From: CAVWDU01 sp963840725
GTDB taxonomy: Bacteria > Pseudomonadota > Gammaproteobacteria > Pseudomonadales > Halieaceae
Direction: 5' to 3'
Assembly: GCA_963840725.1 (NCBI GenBank)
Contig: CAWIZY010000035.1
Coordinates: 1-64,000, forward strand
Length of the DNA stretch: 64,000 bases
In this document: one piece after another, positions 44,844 through 53,179 of the stretch
Numbering within the stretch: position 1 is the stretch's first letter
How the letters are laid out: the number at the start of each line of letters is the position of its first letter
Translations under genes and position numbers: made by a program
The notes under the pieces: generated by a model
Database searches by the model: none
What the model was told of the DNA's origin: nothing
Seen by the model: only the letters and a program-made list of their open reading frames with translations

Positions 44844-45578
44844 ATGAAACTTTTCTACTCGCCTTTTCACACATTTGTTCACAAGGTACTGGTCACTGCA
44901 CATGAGGCGGGCCTCTGGGATGAAATCACTTTCGTACCCACTTATCCGTTCAAGAACCGCGACGGTGAAGACCAGGGCGACGCTTACTCAATCGCCGTTC
45001 TGAACCCGCTGGACAAGGTCCCTACGCTCGCCCTGGACAGCGGCCAGGTTGTGTATGGTAGCCAGGCGGTAGTGGAATGCCTGGACAGCATGAGCCGCTC
45101 GGGCAAGCATCTTTATCCCGCTGCGGGCCCCGGTCGCTGGGATGCCGTCTCGCGCCTGGCCTTAGCCGATACCATGTTCGAGACAACGGTGATGTTGGTA
45201 ATGGAGGGTTGGCGACCGGAAGCGGAGCAACGCATTGATTTCTTTCAATGGATCTGGCCCAAGATAATCCGTGGCTGCGACACGCTGGAGACAGCTTGCA
45301 AACGCGGCTTCGATGATTTTGATATCGGCCAGGCGGCGATGCTGCACGCAATCAGCTATATGGACTTCAGGGTCAATTTTTATGATGCCAAGGATCCACT
45401 GTACCCGGAGTTTGACTGCTTTGAGGGACGCCCCAACCTGAAGGCCTGGTGGGACGAGTCGATACAACGGCCCTCTGTGACTTGCCATTACAACAGGGAC
45501 TTCGAGGGTGACGACTCCGCCGCGTTCCTGCAGCAGAGCGTGCGGGAAGTGCTGGCGGCACAGGCGGCCAGCGCATGA
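44844..45578 (+). CDS. Glutathione S-transferase family protein
   Basis: 244 residues. The N-terminal thioredoxin-like domain (MKLFYSPFHTFVHKVLVTAH; cis-Pro in LDKVPTLAL; glutathione-binding YGSQAVVECLD) is followed by an all-alpha C-terminal domain. Residue Ser6 is in the usual catalytic place. Its stop overlaps the next GST gene by 4 nt (ATGA), so the two form one operon with the glutaredoxin-DinB gene after them. Detoxification or glutathione-linked catabolism is likely; substrate unknown. Confidence 0.9.
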   Translation: MKLFYSPFHTFVHKVLVTAHEAGLWDEITFVPTYPFKNRDGEDQGDAYSIAVLNPLDKVPTLALDSGQVVYGSQAVVECLDSMSRSGKHLYPAAGPGRWDAVSRLALADTMFETTVMLVMEGWRPEAEQRIDFFQWIWPKIIRGCDTLETACKRGFDDFDIGQAAMLHAISYMDFRVNFYDAKDPLYPEFDCFEGRPNLKAWWDESIQRPSVTCHYNRDFEGDDSAAFLQQSVREVLAAQAASA

Positions 45579-46273
45579 TAAAGCACTATTACTGGCCCAC
45601 ACCCAACGGCCACAAAACCGCGATTATGCTGGAGGAAGTGGGCCTGGAGTACCAGGTGTGCCCGGTGGATATCTTACAGGGCGAGCAGTTCAACCCCGAC
45701 TTTATCGCCATCAGTCCCAATAATCGGATTCCCGCAATTGTTGATACCGAAGGCCCGGGCGGAGAACCCTACGCGGTGTTCGAGTCCGGCGCCATCCTGA
45801 TGTACCTGGCGGAAAAAAGCGGGAAGCTTTGGCCGGCCGACCTGGCCCAGCGTTACGATGTCATGCAGTGGTTGATGTTTCAAATGGGCAACGTGGGCCC
45901 CATGTTCGGCCAAAACGGTTATTTTCAGGGCTATTGCCCGGAAGATGTCCCGGTGGCAAAAGAGCGCTATCACAATATTGCCCGGCAACTGTACAGCGTC
46001 CTCGACAAACGCCTGGCAATCAGCCAGTACCTGGCGGGGCCTGAATACTCTATTGCCGATATCGCTACTTACCCCTGGACCATGCCCAAGCAGCAGGAGA
46101 TGCATCGCATCGATGCAGCCGACTATCCAAACGTTGCCCGCTGGGGGCAAGCCATTGCAGAGCGCCCTGCGGTAAAACGCGGCGTGTCACTGCTGGCGCA
46201 GGATATGAAAGTGGGCAACCCCAGCGAAGAAACCTATACCAACATGTTTGGTGACAAACAGTTTCAACGATAG
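45575..46273 (+). CDS. GST-like disulfide-bond oxidoreductase (YfcG/YghU type)
   Basis: 232 residues. The N-terminus HYYWPTPNGHKTAIMLEEVG has the TPNGxK motif of the Nu class, whose members (YfcG, YghU) reduce disulfides through bound glutathione. Cis-Pro in NNRIPAIVDTEG and FESGAILMYLAEKSG binding segment are present. Conserved helical C-terminus: FQMGNVGPMFGQNGYF and ADIATYPW. Translationally coupled to the GST upstream. Confidence 0.92.
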   Translation: MIKHYYWPTPNGHKTAIMLEEVGLEYQVCPVDILQGEQFNPDFIAISPNNRIPAIVDTEGPGGEPYAVFESGAILMYLAEKSGKLWPADLAQRYDVMQWLMFQMGNVGPMFGQNGYFQGYCPEDVPVAKERYHNIARQLYSVLDKRLAISQYLAGPEYSIADIATYPWTMPKQQEMHRIDAADYPNVARWGQAIAERPAVKRGVSLLAQDMKVGNPSEETYTNMFGDKQFQR

Positions 46274-46363
46274 AAAACAGGCTGCCAGGCTGCTCGTTGA
46301 GCATCAGCAGTCATCGCGGAGTTGCTCGAAACAAGAGCGCTGATAACAGAACGGGAGAGACAA

Positions 46364-47164
46364 ATGTGCGATAAGCTTCAGGTATACTGGGCGCCGGGCT
46401 GCTCCAGTTGCCTGCGCACCAAGGAATTTCTCAACCAGCATGGCCTGGATTACCAGTCGATTAACATCGTCGAACATCCCGAGGCGCTGGAGGACCTGGC
46501 GAGAATAGGCTATCGCAGTGTGCCGGTGGTCAGGCGCGGCAGCGAAGCCGTCTTCTGTCAGGACTTACAGGATGTCGCTGATTTTGTCGGAGTCACACTC
46601 GCGAAGTCCGAGCTCTCTGCCCAGGACTTTATCGAGCGGATAGATCATGTACTGCAGGCCACTACGCGTTTCGTCCAACAACTCTCGGAAGCGCAACTCG
46701 CCGGCCATTTCCCGGGGCGCGATCGTCCCTACAGAGACCTTGCCTACCACATCTACATGGTCGTACAGGGCTTTCTCGAGGGCGTGGAAGGCGGCTCTCT
46801 GGAGATGGAGGCCTTTTTGAGAACAGCGCCGCCGGGGATGGTTCGAGGGGATGAGATAGCGGCTGCGGGTGAGGAAGTCCGGCACGCGCTAACGCATTGG
46901 TGGGACGCCAACAAACAGGCCCCACCGGCCAGCGTGAAGACCTACTACGGTGAGCGAACCATGCTGAGCGTGCTGGAACGCACCGCCTGGCACGCCGCAC
47001 AACACTGCAGGCAGCTGCAGGCCGTGCTCGAGAACTATGGGATCAAACCCGAGGGTGCCCTGGGAGAACGGGAGCTGCGGGGGCTCTCACTGCCGGAAAA
47101 CATCTACGACAATGAGATCGATATGAAAGACACTAGCGTCGAGACCAGGCCCCTGCTGCTGTAA
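46364..47164 (+). CDS. Glutaredoxin-DinB fusion protein
   Basis: 266 residues in two domains. The N-terminal glutaredoxin-like fold has active site APGCSSCLRTKEFL (Cys13, Cys16), cis-Pro in YRSVPVVRRG and ends near 85. The C-terminal DinB-like four-helix bundle (about 100-240) shows a possible metal triad: His in LAYHIYMV, and two in the TAWHAAQHCRQL helix. DinB-fold proteins include thiol-dependent S-transferases (bacillithiol, mycothiol), so a fused thiol donor or reductase makes sense. ATG 46364 follows GGGAGAGA. It ends the GST operon, convergent with the acyl-CoA dehydrogenase gene. Confidence 0.85.
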   Translation: MCDKLQVYWAPGCSSCLRTKEFLNQHGLDYQSINIVEHPEALEDLARIGYRSVPVVRRGSEAVFCQDLQDVADFVGVTLAKSELSAQDFIERIDHVLQATTRFVQQLSEAQLAGHFPGRDRPYRDLAYHIYMVVQGFLEGVEGGSLEMEAFLRTAPPGMVRGDEIAAAGEEVRHALTHWWDANKQAPPASVKTYYGERTMLSVLERTAWHAAQHCRQLQAVLENYGIKPEGALGERELRGLSLPENIYDNEIDMKDTSVETRPLLL

Positions 47165-47199
47165 AAACCCGTGCGTCGATAAACAGGCCGGAAGCTTAG

Positions 47200-48387
47200 T
47201 TATACGGGATGTCGTTTGATCCATTGCTTGGCAATGATCATACGCTGCATTTCGTTCGTTCCCTCGCCGATACACATCAACAGCGAATCGCGATAAAAGC
47301 GCTCGATTTCATACTCTTTGGAATAGGCGTAGCCACCGTGAACACGCATCGACTCTTCAGAGTTGCGCACCGCGGACTCCGAGGCAAAGTACTTGGCCAT
47401 ACCTGCCTCCATGTCACAGCGATCCCCGCTGTCATAGGCATCAGCCGCACTGAGTGTCATCAGCCTCGCGGCGCGTGCCCGGGTCGCCATTTCGCCCAGC
47501 TTGAGCTGTATGGCCTGGTGCTCGCAGATGGGCTTGCCCATGGTGTGGCGGGTCTGCGCGTATTCCGTAGCGAGCCGCAACGACCCCTCAGAGAGCCCTA
47601 CGCCCCGGGCAGCCACGTTGATGCGACCCAACTCCAAACCGCCGGTGGCCTGAAAGAAACCCTTGCCTTCCTCGCCCCCGATCAGATTGTCCGCCGGTAC
47701 TCTGTAGTCTTCGAACACCAGTTCCGCGCTGTCGATGGCGTTATAGCCCATTTTTTTGAGTTTCTTGCCGACGGTGAAGCCCTCAGACTTGGGAGCGATA
47801 AACAGGCTCATACCCTTGTAACGTGGGTCCGCATCGGTATCGGTCTTCACCAGCAGTGCCACGCAACTTCCCTGGATCCCGTTGGTGATCCAGGTTTTCG
47901 TTCCGTTAATCACATAGTCGTCGCCGTCCCGGACTGCCTTGGTGAGAATCGCCTGCAGATCGGTTCCGGCATTCGGCTCGGTCAGAGCCAGTCCACCCCG
48001 AATCTCACCACTCGCGAACCGGGGTAGCCATGCCAGCTTCTGTGCCTCGGTACCAAAACGCTCCACGGTAGCGGCCATCATCAAATGGGAGTTGAAGATT
48101 CCTGTGATTGCCATCCAGTAAGAGGAAATACGCATCACGATTTCGGCGTATGTCCGCGCCGGCAACCCCAGCCCGCCATACTCTGGACTGATGGTTGCGC
48201 CAAACAGACCCATCTCTTTCATCTGCTCGACCAGCTCAGCGGGCCAGACATCGTCGTGATCAAATTTCATCGCCACCGGGGCGACCTCCTTTTCGACCCA
48301 GCGTTCAATTGCATCTATGAGAACACGTTCGTCGTCACTATCAATGTGCGAAACCCTTGTTGGTGTCGCTGCTGTCGTTGCTGGCAT
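47200..48387 (-). CDS. Acyl-CoA dehydrogenase
   Basis: FAD enzyme that introduces an alpha-beta double bond in an acyl-CoA. 395 residues with the standard three-domain layout: ALTEPNAGTDLQAI FAD/substrate loop, ITNG strand, QTRHTMGKPICEHQAIQ, VHGGYAYSKEYEIER, and the catalytic Glu in CIGEGTNEMQRMII. Closest in style to glutaryl/isobutyryl-type dehydrogenases; exact substrate not determined. Last gene of the leftward hyu operon, 52 nt after the MaoC gene, so it probably acts on the CoA ester made by the nearby CoA-transferases. Confidence 0.9.
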   Translation of the reverse strand: MPATTAATPTRVSHIDSDDERVLIDAIERWVEKEVAPVAMKFDHDDVWPAELVEQMKEMGLFGATISPEYGGLGLPARTYAEIVMRISSYWMAITGIFNSHLMMAATVERFGTEAQKLAWLPRFASGEIRGGLALTEPNAGTDLQAILTKAVRDGDDYVINGTKTWITNGIQGSCVALLVKTDTDADPRYKGMSLFIAPKSEGFTVGKKLKKMGYNAIDSAELVFEDYRVPADNLIGGEEGKGFFQATGGLELGRINVAARGVGLSEGSLRLATEYAQTRHTMGKPICEHQAIQLKLGEMATRARAARLMTLSAADAYDSGDRCDMEAGMAKYFASESAVRNSEESMRVHGGYAYSKEYEIERFYRDSLLMCIGEGTNEMQRMIIAKQWIKRHPV

Positions 48388-48439
48388 GTCAGTACTCCGT
48401 AGAGAAAAATTTCACTGGGCTCGATCTGTGTTTCCACTA

Positions 48440-48952
48440 TCAGTCGTCGGAAGGGCCAAAACCCCGTTTCCAAACAAGAACACTGCGCTCAAAAGTACAC
48501 ACGACCACGTCATCCTGATTCATACCTGTGGTGCTCACCGTAACAATCCCCTGCTGCGGACGCTTCTTGGACTCACGCTTCGCCAGAACCTCACTCTCGG
48601 CGTAGAGCGTATCCCCGGGAAACAGCGGATGCGGCAATTTGATGTCACCCCAGCCAAGGTTGGCGACGGCTTTTTGGCTGATATCAGACACGCTCATCCC
48701 GACGAGCAAGGCGACCGTGAACGGAGAGCACACCAGGGGTTTGCCAAATTCGGTCTTCTTGGCAAACTCGTAGTCAAAATGGGCGGGGTGTGTGTTCATG
48801 GTGAGCAAGGTGAACCAAACGTTATCTGTGTCGGTGATTGTCCTGCCCGGACGGTGTTCGTAGACGTCACCCACAGTGAAGTCCTCGAGGTACCGTCCAA
48901 AGGTCTCCCGGTACCGCCCCTTACTGACCTCAACTACGCCATCACGCATCAT
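48440..48952 (-). CDS. MaoC-family enoyl-CoA hydratase
   Basis: 170-residue hot-dog fold hydratase. The hydratase motif region is TMNTHPAHFDYEFAKKTEFG, followed by KPLVCSPFTVALLVGMSV; LPHPLFPGDTLYAESEVLA is also typical. This subgroup contains mesaconyl-CoA / methylmalyl-CoA hydratases that pair with CitE-like lyases, and a CitE-like gene lies directly upstream with 11-nt overlap. The starting ATG-ATG pair has GGAGAGGA before it. Adds water across the double bond made by the acyl-CoA dehydrogenase (inference). Confidence 0.88.
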   Translation of the reverse strand: MMRDGVVEVSKGRYRETFGRYLEDFTVGDVYEHRPGRTITDTDNVWFTLLTMNTHPAHFDYEFAKKTEFGKPLVCSPFTVALLVGMSVSDISQKAVANLGWGDIKLPHPLFPGDTLYAESEVLAKRESKKRPQQGIVTVSTTGMNQDDVVVCTFERSVLVWKRGFGPSDD

Positions 48953-49790
48953 TCCTCTCCCCGTTTAGTGCCAAAAGTGTTTGTAAACGACGGACGATCG
49001 GCTCATCCAGCATCACGCCCCGATGCATGATGGCTTTGCCCCCCGCCTCCCGATACGCATCAACCGCTGCCGCCGCCCGCTCCAGTTCTTCCGGGGCAGG
49101 TATCAACGACTGTTTGACCGTGTCAATCTGGCTGGGATGAATCACCGCTTTGGCGGTGAACCCCAGCGCTTTTGCCTTTTGTGTTTCATCGCGCAGGCCA
49201 GCCTCGTTTTTCACATCAATGAAGGGCACATCGACAGCTCTTACGCCTGCCTCAACGCAGTGCATCACAAACTGGCTTCGGGCGTGGAGCAAGGGCTCCC
49301 AGGCCAATTCAACACCCAGCTGATTCGACAGGTCACCCCCGCCGAACATGATGCTGGAAACCGCCGGTACACGCCCGATCTCGACTACAGACGATAAACC
49401 CACCACCGTCTCCACCAGCGGTATGATCGACACCGGCCTGCTACCGAAGGCCGCGCTCACGATCTCCACTTCAACCGCGCTCTCCACCATAGGAACGAGC
49501 ACGATCCCGGGCCCGTTCCCGCTGCCAGAGAGCGCCAGCAAGTCCTCCAGACCCTGTCGTGTTCGCAGACCATTAATTCTTACGGCGGTGCGCGCCGTCG
49601 CGCCGGAATTCAGAAAGGAGACGACCGCCTTCCGCGCCGTCGTTTTATCGCCAGCCGGCACCGCATCTTCGAGATCAATACAGACGACATCAGCCCGGCT
49701 GGTGTGGGCCTTCGCCACACGATCCATTCGGTTACCCGGCACAAAGAGGAGCGTCTGGAAACCGAGACTGGGGTCGAGCTCAGTTGGCAT
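48942..49790 (-). CDS. HpcH/HpaI aldolase - citrate-lyase-beta-like (malyl-CoA lyase type)
   Basis: 282-residue TIM-barrel Mg-dependent C-C lyase. Motifs: LLFVPGNRMDRVAKA, VVCIDLEDAVPAGDK (metal/acid region), TAVRINGLRT (Arg), VPMVESAVEVEIV (metal Glu), SSIMFGGGDLSNQLG and AKAVIHPSQIDTV. CitE-like proteins in this context cleave or form malyl-CoA-type esters (yielding, for example, acetyl- or propionyl-CoA plus glyoxylate or pyruvate). ATG 49790 was chosen because longer readings overlap the hydrolase gene. It overlaps both neighbours by 11 nt. Confidence 0.88.
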   Translation of the reverse strand: MPTELDPSLGFQTLLFVPGNRMDRVAKAHTSRADVVCIDLEDAVPAGDKTTARKAVVSFLNSGATARTAVRINGLRTRQGLEDLLALSGSGNGPGIVLVPMVESAVEVEIVSAAFGSRPVSIIPLVETVVGLSSVVEIGRVPAVSSIMFGGGDLSNQLGVELAWEPLLHARSQFVMHCVEAGVRAVDVPFIDVKNEAGLRDETQKAKALGFTAKAVIHPSQIDTVKQSLIPAPEELERAAAAVDAYREAGGKAIMHRGVMLDEPIVRRLQTLLALNGERNDA

Positions 49791-50586
49791 CGAGAAATCC
49801 CAGCAATTCCATGGAGAATCGCTGACGCTGTTCTTTCCCGGCCAGCACATGTGCCGCATCGGCAAACAGTATGCCTCGCGCATTGGGAAGCGCATTTTCT
49901 ATCGGCAGGGTAAGCCGTGGCCCGGTCACCACATCCATCCCTGCGTGCAGGATGAGCGCCGGGGCCTCGACCCGCTCCAGCTCTTCCAGGGCGTCATATT
50001 CCAGGCTGGCGTCGATGAATCGCTTGTGGGTCTCCAAATTGCCACGCAGTTCCTTCCAAGGGCCGTTCTCGCCCAAAAGCCGATCGATGTTTGCGTCGTA
50101 GAATTCGGGCTCGAAGGACATGGCACAGGCAAAACGCTGAAAATCCGCCCAGCCCATTTTTTCGTGAATATCGAAAAAGAGCTTGAGATGTTCATGCAAT
50201 AGCGCGTCCACCCGCCCCCAGGCGCCGGTGTTGATCAGCGTGCGGGTGAGATCGGGCCGTTCAATGGCTATTTGCTGGCAGATGCACGCGCCTATCCCGA
50301 CCATGCCGAGTAAATGGATATTCTTCAGTCCCAGCTGGTCGAGAATTGCTATCGCATCAGACGCATAAAGGCCCATCGTTGCGGGTGTCTGGTGGTTATC
50401 GGTCGACTCCGCCAAACCGCGATAGTCCATGATGATGACCTGATACTGATCCACCAGCCCAAAAGGAAGGCCGCGCAGGTCGCCGTGACAAAACGTGCCC
50501 CAGCCACCCAGACACAACACAGGATCGCCCTCACCGACAACTTCATAGTAAATAATGGCCCCATCGGGACGCTCAATAATTGCCAT
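49780..50586 (-). CDS. Alpha/beta-hydrolase-fold protein lacking the nucleophile Ser
   Basis: 268 residues with a clear alpha/beta-hydrolase fold: oxyanion region PVLCLGGWGTFCHGD, YQVIIMDYRGLAEST, acid ALILHAGMDVVTGP and His DAAHVLAGKEQ. At the nucleophile elbow, where G-x-S-x-G is expected (as in LLGHSMGGA), this protein has LLGMVGIGACI, so Val96 replaces Ser. The acid and His are kept. Either the true nucleophile lies elsewhere or the protein does non-hydrolytic chemistry or binding. It sits between the isochorismatase-like and CitE-like genes, 6 nt after the former. Confidence 0.85.
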   Translation of the reverse strand: MAIIERPDGAIIYYEVVGEGDPVLCLGGWGTFCHGDLRGLPFGLVDQYQVIIMDYRGLAESTDNHQTPATMGLYASDAIAILDQLGLKNIHLLGMVGIGACICQQIAIERPDLTRTLINTGAWGRVDALLHEHLKLFFDIHEKMGWADFQRFACAMSFEPEFYDANIDRLLGENGPWKELRGNLETHKRFIDASLEYDALEELERVEAPALILHAGMDVVTGPRLTLPIENALPNARGILFADAAHVLAGKEQRQRFSMELLGFLDAN

Positions 50587-50592
50587 CTTTCC

Positions 50593-51243
50593 TTACTCCT
50601 GAAGTTTTGCCAGCGCCGCTCTGGCCTGGTCCGTGTCTATGACATCGGCATAACGGCGATCTATATCGCGAAGGTTGGCCTGGTGGGCCTCTCGATCCTG
50701 ATCCCCACAACAGGCCTCCGGGACGAGCACGTGATAGCCGTGAGAGAATGCGTCCACGACCGTGGCTCGCACACACCCGCTGGTAGTGCAGCCAGTCACA
50801 AAAACGGTGTCCACTCCTTCACGCACCAGAAACGTGTTCAGTGGCGTACCGAAAAACATGGAAGGTGCACTTTTCACAAAGTGAAAATCGCTTTTTCCTT
50901 CGAGACGTTTGTCGATATCCAACCCCGCATCGCCATAGAACATCCCGCTGTAGACCCCGTCGACTTTCCAGCGGGACATATCGCGGTCGCTATACCAACC
51001 CACCGAGCATGTGGCAACGGGAACGCCCAGCGGTCGCGCAAAGTCCAGCAGCGCAGCCGTTTCCTCAACCGCTCGCTGGACCTGCGGTGATTGGCCCAGC
51101 GGATAGCTCGCATCGGTAAAAGCCAGCTGCAGATCCACTACCAGAATCGCCGCGCGCCGACCCGTACCTACCGAGCGGGCGCCATAGGTAGCGGCGGCAA
51201 AGGCGTCGGAACCCTTCACTGGTCCGGCGTTATTCCTGGACAC
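50593..51243 (-). CDS. Isochorismatase-family amidohydrolase (N-carbamoylsarcosine amidase-like)
   Basis: 216 residues with the cysteine-hydrolase triad Asp37 (AILVVDLQLAF), Lys124 (FHFVKSAPSMFFGT) and Cys157 (TGCTTSGCVRATVVDAF). The TTSGCVRATVVDA form is the one seen in N-carbamoylsarcosine amidase and maleamate amidase, which hydrolyse small linear amides and ureas. After HyuA/HyuB opens a ring, such an enzyme could remove the carbamoyl or amide group. Start GTG 51243 directly abuts the hyuB stop (no gap). A second paralogue lies at 61744-62343. Confidence 0.9.
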   Translation of the reverse strand: MSRNNAGPVKGSDAFAAATYGARSVGTGRRAAILVVDLQLAFTDASYPLGQSPQVQRAVEETAALLDFARPLGVPVATCSVGWYSDRDMSRWKVDGVYSGMFYGDAGLDIDKRLEGKSDFHFVKSAPSMFFGTPLNTFLVREGVDTVFVTGCTTSGCVRATVVDAFSHGYHVLVPEACCGDQDREAHQANLRDIDRRYADVIDTDQARAALAKLQE

Positions 51244-53161
51244 CTAACCGGCGTCGCGCTCGGCATCGGCTGCCCGCTTCTGCTTGCGCAGCCAGGCCGC
51301 AGCGATGGGTGCCTGAACCGGGGGCTCCGGTGGTTCAAAACCGGTCTGCTCCAGACAGGTAGCCCGGAGTTCTCCCAGCGATGCGCCGAAATTAAAGGGT
51401 TCTACAGTGCCCCGTTGTTCACGCATCGTGACCCGGAGTTGATCGCTCGCGGGGACGTCAATGCGCATATCATCGCCTACCACCACCCCGTAACGACCCA
51501 CGCCATCGGCGGTGACCAGGCCTGACTCAAGGTCGTAGCTAATGGCGTCGTAGGGACGTTCCAGTGGATCACCCCAGCCACCACCACCCCAGGTTTCAAA
51601 AACAAGCCGATCGCCCGGACCCACCGGGACATTATCCACTTTAGAGGGAACATTCTCTGTCGATCCATCGGTGCGCAGCAGGGTCTTCCTGCTGCGGGTA
51701 CCCGGGAGCCCACCCTTCACACCCCAGGGGTAGGTGAACCAGCGGTCGTCGTGAATAGAGATCTTGCCCTCAACCAAAAACGCGTATTCCGTTTTCACGC
51801 CATTTCCACCGCGATGCAGACCCGGGCCACCGGTATCCGGGATCGACTCGAAGCGCTCTACACGAATCGGGAAGTAAGCCTCCGTATACTCATTGGGCAC
51901 GTTGCGCATCTTGGGCCACAGCGAATGACCATCAGGTCCATCACCACCCGGTTTGCCTGGAATACCACCGAAACCAATCTGGAACATCAGGAACCAGTCA
52001 TCTCGCTCATTGAAACCCGAGAACATCAGATGTGGGCTGTCGGAAAAACCGGCGGCAACCAGGAAGTCCGGGTTTGCGGTTCCGAACAAACCGCTGATAA
52101 TGTCAAAGATGCGGCCAAGTGCGTGAGTACGGCCATTCAATGCAGCCGGCGCCACCGGGTTGAGCAGGCTACCTTTGGGAATACGGACATCGATCAGATC
52201 GATGTAACCATCATTCAGTACAATTTGCGGATCAAATACATTGACCATAAACTGCCCGCAGAACATCTTGAACATACGGTCGTTCAGAAGGAAGTTGATA
52301 CAGCCGGCAGATTGCGGGTCTGTGCGCGAAAAATCGAACACGAGCTTGTCACCCTCGCGCCACATTTCACAGGCTATCTTGTAAGGCCCGTAGCCCAGCG
52401 CATCATCGCAGATCCAGTCTTCGAACACGACCTTCTCCTCAGGCATGGTCGCTACGATCAGTTCCCGCATCGCCTCCCGGTTGCGCGCCAGTAGCTGCTT
52501 CTGCGCGGACACCAGCACCTCCGGCGCCAAACCGGTCTGCCATCTCGCGCAGTCTCGCGGCACCGGTGCGGCATGCGGATAAAATGGCGTAAAAGTCGGC
52601 TTCGTTCCAGTCTGGCGTGCGTGAGTTTCGCACCGCCATCCGCACGATGTCCTGCTGCAACTCACCTTTGGATACCACTTTCACCGGCGGAATAACGATA
52701 CCTTCCTGCAGGATCTCGGTGGACGTGACCGGCATGGATGCGGCGGTCGAACCGGATATGTCGCTCATGTGACCAAACATCGCCGTCCAGCCCAGCAGAC
52801 GTCCGTCATAGAACACCGGCGTACATACCAGCCAGTCGTTGAGGTGACTGATCGCGCCGTCGCAGGCATAGGGGTCATTGGTGAGCAGCACGTCGCCCTC
52901 CTCCACATTACCCTCGTAGTTGTCGATGAAGCCGTCGACCGGGGATCCGAACTGACCAGCAAGCATTTGTCCCTCGCGATCCGTCAACACCGGGAAGCCA
53001 TCGCGCTGCTCCCGAATGATGGTCGAGATGGCCGTTCTGAAAAGAATAGCGTCCATCTGCACCCGTGCGTTCTGGATCGCATTCTCGATAACATCAAGCG
53101 TTACCGCATCGACATCGACTTGTGCCCAGGGAGTCGTATTTTTCTCGATTAACGTTGCCAT
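51244..53161 (-). CDS. hyuB: Hydantoinase B / 5-oxoprolinase beta-type subunit HyuB, one frameshift as read
   Basis: Second subunit of ATP-dependent cyclic-amide hydrolases (N-methylhydantoinase, caprolactamase, 5-oxoprolinase type). About 638 residues when joined. N-terminal part: NARVQMDAILFRTAISTIIR, LLTNDPYACDGAISHLNDW, MFGHMSDISGSTAASMP. C-terminal part: RIPKGSLLNPVAPAALNGRT, DTGGPGLHRGGNG and ETWGGGGWGDPLER. The frame breaks near 52523: CRTGAARLREMADRFGA in one frame continues as PEVLVSAQKQLLARNREAM in the next. A one-base error is likely because both halves are otherwise perfect. 18 nt after hyuA. Confidence 0.92.
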
Positions 53162-53179
53162 TACTCTTTCTCCTCGGAC

